A DNA stretch of 16,487 nt, taken from positions 16,504 to 32,990 of the forward strand of contig MU657178.1 of NCBI GenBank assembly GCA_026770575.1, in the 5' to 3' direction. The position numbers and the translations under genes were made by a program. The stretch comes from Pelagophyceae sp. CCMP2097. Lineage: Eukaryota > Sar > Pelagophyceae. Below the pieces are notes generated by a model. The model saw nothing but the letters and a program-made list of their open reading frames with translations. It searched no databases and was not told where the DNA came from. Positions 1-10,500 of this stretch are shown here, piece after piece (the stretch's first letter is position 1; the number at the start of each line of letters is the position of its first letter).

Positions 1-214
1 ACCAGATTCGAACCTGTGACCAAAAACTTCTTCTATGATGATTCCAATGAGGCTCCTGCTCGACCTCAACTCCCAATTTTAGCAATCGCATCAACCACCA
101 ATCGCTAAATCGGCCGAGTTGCTGCCCTTTTCTTCCCTAAGGTGGAACCTGGGGGGGGATTTACCCGGGGACAGAAGGACAGACGGAAGGACGGACAGAC
201 AAAATTGCCCCTGG
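1..214. other. intergenic stretch, nothing identified
   Basis: No coding frame and no convincing RNA gene. The first 21 bases resemble, on the minus strand, a tRNA T-arm (GGTTCGAATC), but the stem has a mismatch and no anticodon arm can be built upstream. A run of eight Gs and GGACAGACGG-like near repeats occur at 151-200. Confidence 0.4.
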
Positions 215-585
215 TAGAGTAAAGGTCAATTTAAGAACCTGGTCAATTTAAGAACCGACGAAGAAATCGACAAACGACGTTCAATATCTCAATAAGGAAT
301 TAAAAAGACCCAATTAAAATTCATTAAATCCCATTATTGGGATATTATCCGGCTCCAGGGGCCCGGTTCTTAATCTGACCGGTTGTTTTTTTAAGAACCG
401 ATGGTCGGTCCGGACTCTGCCTATGCTAAATTTCTCACGGAGGTCCTCCGTGGACGCGATGATTTGGGGGTGGGTGGAGGGGACCCAGGCGCGTCCCCTG
501 GCAGCGTCAAAACCGCAAACAACGGCGTCGCCGGGCCGCTGATTTTTTTTCCGCTTAGCCGGTTCTTAAATTGACCTTTACTCTA
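215..585. mobile_element. MITE with perfect 23-bp inverted repeats and TA duplication
   Basis: Bases 217-239 (starting GAGTAAAGG, ending AAGAACC) are the exact reverse complement of 561-583. A TA lies immediately outside each end (215-216 and 584-585), giving a 367-bp element with the TA target duplication typical of Tc1/mariner-type transposons. The inner part of the repeat (GGTCAATTTAAGAACC) occurs again in tandem at 241-256, and degenerate inverted copies lie at about 361-400. No transposase frame is present, so it is non-autonomous. The perfect arms suggest recent insertion. Confidence 0.88.
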
Positions 586-599
586 TAGGAATCCTAGTC

Positions 600-1137
600 G
601 GTAAATAGAAACAGTGAAGGCAGCTTATTTTGCGCAGATTCCAAGCAAACTCCAAGCAGACCGCGAGCGATGCTTTTGCGTATTTTGCGCAGACCGCGAG
701 CACCGCCTGCCGACCGGAGCCTCGCCGAAGAGACGAGGCCGCGCGACCGGAGCGGGCGCCGATGCGGGCCGGGCTTAAAACCAGAGAGGCCGACGTTGGG
801 CGCGACGTTTCAACGTTTGCGAGGCCGACGTCGTACCGTGCGACGACGTCGAGCGCGTGCCCACCGCACTCACCTCGGCCTTTGCGGGCGTCGTCACCTC
901 GGCCTTTACGGGCGCCGACCGCCTCGCCGCCGCCGGGGCGAGGAGTCAGGAGTGTTTCGTTTCAAGATTTTTGGACGCGTCAGACTTTCGGACGCGTCAG
1001 ACATTGGCGGTAAAATGGGCGCGTCTGCCAAGGCGGCCCAAGCGACGGCGGACCAGGGCTCCCGTGCGGCGGTCCCTCGGTGCTCTCGAGCGCGGTGCGG
1101 GGTCTTTGGCGGTGGGCGCTTCTGCGCCGTGGAGGCG
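600..1137. other. GC-rich stretch without a supported gene
   Basis: Three plus-strand frames stay open here, but they overlap one another, are arginine/alanine-rich and show no domain. Direct repeats explain part of this: CACCTCGGCCTTTGCGGGCG-like copies 24 bp apart at about 871-917, and GGACGCGTCAGAC at 973-985 and 990-1002. Confidence 0.4.
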
Positions 1138-1140
1138 TCA

Positions 1141-1317
1141 CCGTCGCCGCAGCATGCTACCGCCGCGCGTTGCCTCGAGGAAGTTCCTGAGCGCTCGCTT
1201 GCGCACGTCGTCGCCCCAACGCAGACGGAACGCGCCGCGTAAGCCGCCCCAAAGCACGCCCTCGACGTCGAGAGTCAATCTGGGATATCTTATGACATCT
1301 TGCCGTAGCATCTCGTG
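1141..1317 (-). other. open segment with RWGDD directly behind an in-frame TGA
   Basis: It continues the frame of the 1318-1629 candidate exon after its TGA. It reads HEMLRQDVIRYPRLTLDVEG and then GAFRLRWGDDVRKRALRNF before a stop at 1138. The RWGD string equals a core motif of yeast GT15 proteins, but the residues around it do not match well. It may be chance, a decayed paralogue fragment, or coding sequence reached by splicing around the TGA. Confidence 0.22.
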
Positions 1318-1629
1318 TCAGGAGTGGCCGTAAAGGGCCTCAAACCCGAAAAAGTACTCAAAAACCGGCCCGGTGTCCTCGGCGTCGGCACTTGTTTCCC
1401 AAGATGTTTTGGCCCTCGATGAATCGGCCCTCACCAGAGGGCCATCTTGCCCTCGTCTGGGCAAAACGGCGATTCGAACCGCGCCGGCGCAGCGCTCGGG
1501 GAAGTGGCGCGAAGGCGCAGCTTGGCCTGCGGGTTTGAGGCAAGGGTGCTTTTTGGCCGTGTTCGAAAAGGAGCAAATTCCCCGCGAGCCGTTTTTCGTT
1601 GGTTGGCCCCCGAAGTTGGGCGCGTTCTT
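1318..1629 (-). CDS. possible 3'-terminal exon (weak)
   Basis: The minus frame is open from a TAG at 1630 to a TGA at 1318 but has no ATG, as expected for an internal or last exon. Its end reads ADAEDTGPVFEYFFGFEALYGHS, of which VFEYFFGF...YGHS loosely resembles the C-terminal V-x-x-F-x-x-F-x-Y-x-H of GT15 proteins. Such a motif is missing from exon 7, so this could be the last exon of the same gene, adding another intron of about 3 kb. The start is undefined; acceptors near 1400 are possible. It could also belong to a separate gene or be chance. Confidence 0.3.
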   Translation of the reverse strand, partial: KNAPNFGGQPTKNGSRGICSFSNTAKKHPCLKPAGQAAPSRHFPERCAGAVRIAVLPRRGQDGPLVRADSSRAKTSWETSADAEDTGPVFEYFFGFEALYGHS

Positions 1630-1888
1630 CTAACGTCTTGCTCCTGTTGGCATTTCTGTGACTCTCCCAAAAAGGCCTGTCCAAAGGACGCGGGCCGGGG
1701 TCCGACGGGTGAGACGAATTGAATCGTCGAGTATTCGCCGCCCTCGACCTCTTGCACCGAGCCTGTGCCGCAGGCTGAAGGGAGGGCCACGGAGAGAGGG
1801 GCGGGCGGCGACGGCCCTCGCTGCCGGCCATGGAGAAATGCAAAGACGGCGCTGAAAGAGGCCACGTCCGCGGGCAACGCGGGAAAGA

Positions 1889-1980
1889 GCAGTTTGCACA
1901 AGAGCAGTTTGCAAAAGGCATTTCAAAAAGGGGTTTTCAAAAAGGCATTTCAAAAAAGGGGTTTTCAAAAAAGGGGCATT
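1889..1980. repeat. short tandem repeats (15 bp and about 27 bp)
   Basis: AAGAGCAGTTTGCA is repeated twice at 15-bp spacing. It is followed by two copies of an alternating unit made of GGCATTTCAAAAA and GGGGTTTTCAAAAA, about 27 bp long. The A-run length differs between copies, so frames shift; this looks non-coding. Confidence 0.7.
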
Positions 1981-2279
1981 GCCCTCGAGGGCGCACATTG
2001 TTCGACGTCCAACTGCGTCTTCTCTTTGACATTCTTGCGCAGGTACGCCTCCAAATGCGCTTGCGCGTGCGCGTCGGAAAACCCAGTCTCGAGACCGCCA
2101 AACGTCACGACGCCCTCAGAAACCTAACGCATTCTTCAGGCAGGCGCACCTCGCTTCCCGACCAGGGTTCGCCCCCCGGCAAAGGCCCACTCTGCCACCT
2201 CCGCTCAGGGCCATGATTTTTCGAGAGATTTCGGCCGCCGCATCATCCCTTTGCGCGTGGCAGCGTCTCTTCTTTGGCC

Positions 2280-4160
2280 CGGGAGATTCGGTCCTTCAAA
2301 AAGGCCCATCGGCAACGTCCTTTGAGATGGTCCCTTGAGACGACTCATCTTTGGAGAGGGTCCCGAAGACGGCCCTTGAGCTCCGGCCCCTGAGCTCCGG
2401 CCCCTTTGTTGTCTCATGCTTTTCCGACGGCCCATCTCTCTCGCAGGCTTTTGAGGCCGGCCCTTTGGCGTCTGCTCCTTTGAGCCCCGGTGGAGACCAA
2501 GAGACGGCCGAATGAGAAGACCCTCTGGCAAACCCCGAAAGGAACGATTCAAAACTTTTGTTTTCGGGCCCTTTGATCACTCCAAGAGTGCCCGAATTCG
2601 CCGGCCCCGTGTTGACGGCACCTCGCCGCAGGCCCGGTGAATACGGGCGGGCAAGAGGCGCCATCTCGAGAAAGCATCTTGGATCATCCTCCTCGACTCG
2701 GAGGACAATTCGACATGGCCCCAAAGAGATGGCGCGCCAGGCGCGGTCTTCTTCTTTAAAAACACGGGCCCGGCAAGATGGCCCCTCTTTCAAGGTTTGT
2801 GCACTTCAAGGGCCCTTGTCCGCCCTTTGAGACGGCCTCTGGAGAGGGCCACTCGAGACGGCGGCCCCGAGAGGGTCGTCCCTTTGGAACGGCCTTTGGA
2901 GGCCGCACCTCGAGACGGCGCCTTGTTGGCCACTCCTCGACGACGGCCTTTGGAGACGGTTTTTCCAAACGGCGCCCTTGAGACTTCCAAACGGCGCCCT
3001 TGGGACTTTCCTTGGACAAGGCCCTTTGAAACGGCACCGTCAAGACGGCCCCCGTTCGAGACGGCCCCCATTCGAGACGGCCATTCGAGACGGCCCCTCT
3101 ACAACGGCGCCGTCAAGACGGGCCCTTTGAAGAGTGCCGCTGTGAAGAGTGCCGCTTGAAATTGCCCCTTCTCGAAAAGGCATCTCGAAAGGGCCACTTC
3201 TCGACCCCGGAGACGGCGGCGTCAAGATGGCGAGCCACTTCTCGTCGGCGCCCCATAACCAAAGGCCTTGTTCGACCACCCCGAAAAGAGGGCCTTGTTC
3301 GACCACCCCGAGGGCCGCTTCTTGACGGCCCGAGTTCGGCACCCCCACGCGAAACGTGCTCGTCATCTCCACGCTACTCCTAGGTGCGCTTACTCGAAGC
3401 GCGGCGTCCTTTGCCCTTGGAAAACGTTCGGTCTCTGTGGCTCCTTGTTTGACTCTGCTCGTCCGCGCCCTGCTCGTCCACGACACGCGTCGCGTAAGCT
3501 TCCCCCCGCGAAACGGGCCTCGAAACTTCTCAACGGTCCTTTTTGACCGCCTTTGCTCTCGATAAAGACCATAAAGACCCAGGTCGAGACGGCCTCGCCG
3601 TTTCTGAAGGGCCTTCGCTCGAGACGACCCTTTCAAAACGACCCTTGAAAGGAAACCGAATCCAATGCCACTGGAGAACGGGGAATCGAGTGGGCCATCG
3701 AAGAATCGAATCGAGACAGGCCGGAGAAGACGTTCCTTCAACGCCGGCCACTGGAGACCGCCACTGGAGACCGTCCCCTCGATACGACGTTGAAGACAAG
3801 GCCCCAAAGAGGCGACGGTTCGAAAAAACGGCCCCGAAGTTCGGCAATTCAGACGGCCACTCGATCGACCCGCTCGAAACGGCGCCCGAGTGGACCGACA
3901 AGGCAGGAGGTGCCTTGCATAGAAACACCGCTCGAGAAGGCGACTCGAGACGGCTCCGAAGTCTACGGTCCTTCAACGCCAGCCGCTGGAGACGACGCAA
4001 TAACGCGGGCGCAAACGGGAATTCACCGGACCATGATCCTTGGAGAAGATTGTGGGGCCCGGTCTATACCGCACCGGGAGACGGCCCCGAAAAAGGCCAG
4101 ACCGCGACTCGAGACACTCGAAACGGCGCCTTTTCGAAAAGTCGGTTGAGAGGACCCTTT
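2280..4160. repeat. field of degenerate ~15-bp units (GAGACGGCCCC type)
   Basis: Dozens of imperfect units built from GAGACGGCC plus CCTTTGGA or CCATTCGA follow each other, densest at 2780-3150 (for example ATTCGAGACGGCC repeated three times near 3050-3095). Units vary from 13 to 18 bases. The overlapping long frames on both strands are a by-product of stop-poor GC-rich units, and their peptides are repetitive and domain-free. No gene is supported between 1640 and 4188. Confidence 0.75.
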
Positions 4161-4188
4161 TCGAGGGCCACCACCGCATGCTCCTCTG

Positions 4189-4525
4189 TCATATTTCGCC
4201 TTTGACGGGCGCGGCGCTTGGCGGTGTGGTGTTGGTAGGTAAAGTCCGCATATCGCTTGCGTCGCGCTGGCGCCTAGGTGCGTCACCTCCAAACGCCACC
4301 TTTCGGCCGCTCTCCCGGCGCCGCATACGCCCCTTGGGTGCCCGTCTCGGTGGCGTCGGATCTGCCTCAGCGGGGCGCGGGTGGTATGCCATGAAGAGTT
4401 TGAGGACCGCCGTCTGGAAAATTAAGTCGTTGCATCGTCGCGTGAAGATGAGATTCGACCGGTCGAAAGACGAAATCATCCGAGACACGGCCGGCGTCTG
4501 CCACCAAGAAACGTCCGTCACGAAC
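4189..4525 (-). CDS. exon 7: C-terminal GT15-like block
   Basis: After acceptor TATCTAG the frame reads FVTDVSWWQTPAV, then SSFDRSNLIF and FTRRCNDLIFQTAVLKLFM. Compared from memory with yeast KRE2-type proteins, this lines up over about 45 residues: the N-F-E-x-x-D strand, paired aromatics, a helix ending in L-D-K, and the R-W-G-D motif, here R-C-N-D. That similarity, on the right strand and in the right order, is why I place this exon in the gene although 6.6 kb separates it from exon 6. After LFMAYHP the frame continues as a basic, proline-rich tail to a stop at 4189. The conserved part could instead end at a GTATGC donor and continue in a further exon. Confidence 0.65.
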
Positions 4526-7500
4526 CTAGATACCAAACGTGCCACACAAAGTTCGGACACGCGCAAAAGGGTCGCGGCTTTGGATCAACGACCCGCCTTG
4601 CAGACGTCGGCTTCGGGGAGACCCGCCGGTACAGCAGTTCCCACGAGATTTCCCTAAGTCCAAAACCAAAGGCACCGGCCAAAAGCAAAAGCAAAACCCC
4701 AAGATCCAAAACCAAAGATGTCAAAATCTCAATAAGGCAGATATTTAAAATTTTAATAAAATCCCAAAGGTCTTATTTTTGAGAATTATGCTCGAAAATT
4801 TTGGAAATAAATTTGATAAAAACCTAAATATCCGCCTAATTGAAATTTTGACATGACCTTGGTTTTGGATCTTGGATTTCTGCTTTTGCTTTTGGCCTTT
4901 TGCTTTTGCTTTTGGACTTACGGAAATCAAGTGGCAACTGCTGTATGCGGCCAAGGCCTTGCGTAAAGGAGACGGACCCTGAGAGACGGCCATTCGAAAC
5001 AGCGCCGTCTCGACGGCGGCCCCTATCGAGGCAAAGGGCGGCCTCGAAGGAGCGACGCAGCAAAGGTCCCGAAGGATGGTCCCGAAAGGGCACTTCCTCG
5101 GAGGGTCCCGGAGATGGGCCCTCTACGACAGTCGCTTTGATAAGGGCCCCCGCAGGTGGAACAAAAAACATTTATTGGTCTATGCCCCTGGGTCCTCCTG
5201 GGGAAGTGCTCGCCGAAAAGAATACAGGGGCCCCCATAGGGGGTACGCCCTCTAAAGGGCGCCTGTATTTATTTATTTTTAGCGATAAATTGGTTTCTGA
5301 GATTTTGGTCATTTCAGCCTTGAGCAAACGGGGGGCTCTATAAAAGAATGACGTCGAAATCGATTTATAAAACAGTCCCGAATTCTTTAACCGCCACGTA
5401 CCGCCCGTCACGTACCCTTACCCCCCGTGGTCCGCTGTTCGATAGGGGCCTAACAAGCTGAGATGAATGTTTGAGTTCGACCCCCTTCCAAGAGTTCAAA
5501 ACGACGTTTATCGCTGGAAAAGACAACTTTTCACGAATCACGCTGAGTGGAGCGCTTTCGGACTCGCCGCTTCAGCGCGCGTCGAACGCGCTAGGTGGCG
5601 TCTTGAATCTCAAATCGGTCATTTTCAAAAACAAATTATGGGTTAGAGTTAGGGTTGCGTTTTTAATAAAAAAATCTAATCCTTGCCCTAACCCTAACGC
5701 TCAATAAAAAAATGCCCGTGTCGAGATTTAAGACGCCACCGAGCGCATTCGACGCGCGCTGAAGCGGCGAGGCCGAAAACGCCACTCTCCGCGTGATTCG
5801 CGAACGTTGCCCTTTTCAGCGATAGACGTCGTTTTGAACTCTTGGGAGGGGGTCAAACTGACATATTCATTTCGGCTACTGGAGGGCTCAGCCGCTTTGC
5901 CGTTAGGCCCAAATCCGGGGCCAATCAGCCGAGTGCGATTGAAAATCCGGCAACTATGAAAAAGTCCGCAAATGCCGGTGCCAGACCGCGCACTCCCGCA
6001 ACCGCCGCCGCGACATTTTCAGGCGCGTCGCCAAATTTTCAGGGCCTTTGAAAAAACGTTTACAGAGGTTGGGAGAGGTCCCTTCTTGGGACGTCGAGCT
6101 GCCACAGTCGACGACCCGCTCAAGAGTGCTGTGGAGCGCCTCCTTGACCAGGTGCGCGCCAAGCGCCTTGAGCACAGTGGACGCGGTCGACGAACCGCTG
6201 ACGTGCGACAGGCCCTTGACCAGCCGCCGGCCCGCGCCAGCCGCAGTCCGCCCGAGACGATGCATCGTGCTCCGCCACGACCAACTCGGGAGGCGACAAC
6301 GCTTGTTCACAGAGCTCTTGACCGACTCAACGGCAAGGTCGGAATGTAAAACGATCCACGCATCATTTGAAATTTGAATTTTGACGAAAAGTCCATAAAT
6401 GCCGTTGAGGTTTGCCGGTCCGGTATGCGGAACCGCATGTTCGCTTTTTTGCCGAGGCCCCTTGACCGGCAAAGTGGCTGAGCCCTCCAGGATTAGGAGT
6501 TCTTTGGAACAGCGGACCATGGGGAGTTCGGGGACGCGACGCTTAAAAAATTCGGACGGTTAAAAAAATCGTACCGTGCCAGAAATCGATTGCGACGTCA
6601 TTTTTTCGGCAATTCTTTTTCGGCGACAGGACCTGCCCGGTGAAGCCATCAAGTGCTTAGATAGTGGTAGGCTCCCTGCGGGGCCCTATGCGGTTCCGAA
6701 GACGGCCCCTTGGACGGTCACTCGGCTGCATAGGGCCCCGCAGGGGCCGGGGGCCTACCACTATCGAAGCACCTGCCCCTAGAGAATGATCCGAAGAACG
6801 TTCCTGGGTGGCTTTTTTGGACCAGGATTGCGACCGGGCACTATCCAAGGGTTTCGTTGCGACCCCAAACTCGAAGGGTTTGGGTCGTTGCGACCCCTCA
6901 AGCTCCCCGTACCGCAAATGCGCCCTCTGTGATCGATGAGAGAGATGTCCGGTTCCTAAGAAACCGGAACGGCAAAAGAGGGGAACTCGCCGAACCCTGG
7001 CGTCTTCACCGCCGAACCCGTTGGGATATGACCGCTTCGTCGCACCGGTTACGTCACGTGCCCGCTTCGTCACACCATGGTGTTGGCCGGGGCGCCATGC
7101 GGTGCATTCGAGAGCGGCTCCCGTCTGTTGCGGGGCCCCTCGACAGGGCAAAGGGCGGTCTCTCGGAATGGTTCCTTCGGACAGTTCCTTTGAGGGCCTT
7201 TTGGGTCCTCTTTCGATGGGTCCTCTTTGGGAGGGTCCCTTTGGGGCGCCGTTTTCGGAGACCATTTTAAATCCGCTTTGGGGCCATTCCCTCAGATGAC
7301 GCGGCATGTTTTTCCCAGAGGGCGGTCCATCCAAAGACCGCGTCGACTCGCAGTGAGTTTGAGCGGTCTTGAATGCAAGGCTTTCTGGAAAATTAGTGGC
7401 GCGTCAAAATATATCTTCCGGGGGGCTGCGGTCAAGGCCAGCGGGGTCGAATGCCGCGAGTCTCTTCGTCGCCAGCCCGCTGGAATCGCACCTAATAGGA

Positions 7501-10500
7501 CGACTCGCACTCTGGAAAGATGCCGTGGACTTAGCACATTTCCATCAAATATGGTGCACGGCATGGAACACCGCCGTCGGCGGACCGTGAAGCTCGAATC
7601 GATTGTCACTCGGCTGCCGGCCCCAAAGACGCCCCGTTCGGAGGGTCCCTCTGAGTTCTCGGCGGCGGCAAAAGGCCTTCGGAACCCTCAATCGAACGGC
7701 ACCCTGCGTGGGGGCGATGGCAACGGGCCTGTTTCAAGAGGCCTTTCTCAAGTGTGGTGCGGCCTTGATGGGGCACCCGGTGCTGCTTCCAATTTGTGCC
7801 ATGCGACGATGATCCACCGCGCCTTGTTCGAGTGCCAGACGCGTTCAAAGACGCGCCTTTCGAACCCGGCGCGTCTTGCCCGTTCAAAACGGCTTTCAAA
7901 ACGGCTCTTTCAAAACGGCTCTTTCGAGAATCAACGTACCAATTGTTGTAGTAGCCATATCGACCTGGTCCTCGACAGTACCAATCGCCCCTTTCCAGCG
8001 CCGCGCGCGATCTCCCGCCCGAAAAAGCGGCCGCCGTAGGGCCGCCGTCGGGGAGAGACTTCACCTTGCGCAGCGCCTAGAAAAAAAACGTACGCAGCGG
8101 CTCAAACGGCCCCCAAATCGGCCCTTTCAAAGGGCCGCCCGAAGAGGCCCCCCCGTGGATCGAGCCGATGATCCATCAAGTCCCTTTCACGATCCCGTTT
8201 TTTCAAAAAAGTCAGAAAACGTCGAATTTGAAGGCTATCCGGTCCCTGCGCCCCAGTGGCGTTGTCCGGGGAAACATCAACGGTGAAAACGTCCGAAGAA
8301 TCGTCGCGCCCGAAGAGGGGTAAATTCGCTGCGACGCTCGGTTCCCGTGGCGCGGTCCCTCGGTTCCCGTGGCAGACGCCCTGTTCAGGTCCCGTCCGAG
8401 GAGGTCCGATTGGCCCGAACCCTGTGGCAAAGGGCCCGATTGGCAAGGACCGGTGACTTGTCATAATACGACGCTCTTGACGCCGTCGCGAATACCTCGG
8501 TCCAATGGCAGGGCGACGATAAAAAACAATCCAGTGCGACGAGGTCTTTGACTTGGGTCCCTGAGATAAAAAAAATTCCAGTTTGACGAGATGAGAACCC
8601 GCTTCGTCCCCTGAGAAAGGAACCCCCGTGACTCGGGTCCCGCAATACAACGTCCCTGAGAAAAGAACCCCGTGGCACGCTTCCCAAGAGACATAGCCTG
8701 CGACAAGCCCCGTGGCAAGGTCCCTCTGGATAGAGCCCTTGACAGGAACCCGTTGAGACCAACTCTCCGCCACACGGCTGGTTAGAGAGATCGGTTTTCG
8801 GAATTCGACGAGGTCCACACGTTTTCGAGCTTCGTCGAGCTCACCGAGCCCGCCGCCGCCGCGACGCCACGACGAGCCAGGCCGCCTTGGGCGCTCCGGC
8901 CACCATTCCCTCACGACACGGCAGCGGTGAGTGTCCCGGAGCCCTTTCGGGGATGCCCGTCATGCCAACGAGGGGCCCACATCTATCCGCGCCATGCGCG
9001 AACTTTTGGCCAGCCGGGCCGCCGCGGGCGCTCCGGCCGCCGCTGTAGCACGCTCGCAAAGGCAATCGTGCCCAGGGGGGACGGATGCGCGGGCCCGTCG
9101 TGGGAATGAACGGCCCCTTGGGCAGACCTTTGTCCTCGCCCAGGCTCGACGACGCCGCGACGACGAGCCAGGCCGCCACGGGCGCTTCGGTCGCAGCTGC
9201 AGCACGCCCGCAACGGCGACGGTACGTGTCGTGAAGCCCAAAGGAGGAAGGATGCGCGACGTCCGAGGACTATACGCAGGTTATCGGCTCTCCGCGACGA
9301 CGCACCATCGACAAAGCAACTCCGTGTCCATTATAATATGTTCTTTGAAAGGTGATACGCGACTCCGAATGGGGAAGGAGCTACTTTCTCGTCGATGGGG
9401 ACGACGTGGATCACTCGGAAGATTCACGAGGGCCTCGCAACCTTTGTTCCTGAGCACCAGAGCTCTCTATGCGTGCGCTGCGCCTGTTGGAACAGGGTTG
9501 TTGCAGGGTTTACAGCACCATCTCAGAGTCGATTTTACGACGTTGCCGCATCCTTGGCCCTCGACAGCACCCGCCCCCATTGCCTTGCTGCATGACTTGT
9601 CATGTTCCTCTCTCTCCTTTTATTTATTTCCGACCCTTTGGTGCGAACATATGAATTCCGTGGCCCCAGGACCGTGGCCAAAGTTGCAATAGCACGGGTT
9701 TTCCTACGGCCAGGTCCCCGTGGCTTCGGTTCCCACAGTCCCTGATACAAGTTGCCCGTCAGAAGGACCCTGCGGCCATTTCCCGTTGAAAAGGTCCCCG
9801 TGGCGAAGGTCCCTGTGGCAAGACCCCTGTGAGAAGAACCTTGTGAAAAGGTCCCTGTGGCAAGAACCCTGTGAGAAGAACCTTGTGAAAAGGTCCCCGT
9901 GGCGAAGGTCCCTAACAAGGTTCTTGTGGCAAGGTCCCTGCGGCGGTCAAACAACATTCCGGACTGAAGCGAGTGACTTTGGCGCTCCCCCACGTGGGCT
10001 TGTGGCATCGCCGAGGAAACGTGCGCCGCCGCATGGGATCCCACATTTGATCCCGATAGATTCAGGCTGGACCCATACGCAAAAGGGCCCTTTGCGACGA
10101 GCCCGATGGAGAGCGAGGCATGTCCAAAAGGGGTCTTGGAAGGGGCGGTTCTGAGGAGTGATGCACCCGTGATAGGGCCCTTTTCAAGGAGCTTGTGCCT
10201 CGATTCGACGAGCCAGGGCGGGTTTTCGAGGACCAACGCGGGCCGAGGAGCCTCGGGTCCGCGTGAATAGAGCCTCCTCAAGGGCCCATCGCCGCTCGAA
10301 ACGCAGCCGGAAGGCCGTTTTCGAAGCAACCATTGCCACCAGGCTCTTGGCCTCGCAGGGGACCGTCGGCCCGGAAATTCCAAACGGCTCTTTTCGACGG
10401 CCCAAACCGAGTCATTCCGGCCGCCGATCGTATGCCGATTCAGGCCGCCGATGCGGCATATGATCAGAGGCCTCTCAAAGGCCCGTGCAAGATCCCCCCT

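Noticed and set aside
1..80. Possible tRNA on the minus strand running off the left edge
   Set aside because: Only the T-loop-like GGTTCGAATC fits; the T-stem has a mismatch and no anticodon or D-arm pairing can be built from the following bases.
3040..3807. 255-codon minus-strand open frame
   Set aside because: It lies in the short-unit repeat field, overlaps other open frames on both strands and its peptide is repetitive with no domain.
5337..5345. TATA box (CTATAAAAG)
   Set aside because: A good match, but no gene or transcript-like frame follows within several hundred bases on either strand.
7227..8039. 270-codon plus-strand open frame
   Set aside because: No recognisable motif; overlapped by minus frames and partly made of CAAAACGGCTCTTT-type repeats near 7890-7925.
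8102..8914. 270-codon minus-strand open frame
   Set aside because: Openness is explained by 14-15-bp repeats; the peptide is a degenerate G/T/S repeat.
9535..10383. 282-codon minus-strand open frame with a TGTFSQGSSHR-like peptide repeat
   Set aside because: The repeat comes from the DNA array at 9790-9950 whose 42-bp period is a multiple of three; the flanks show no coding signal.
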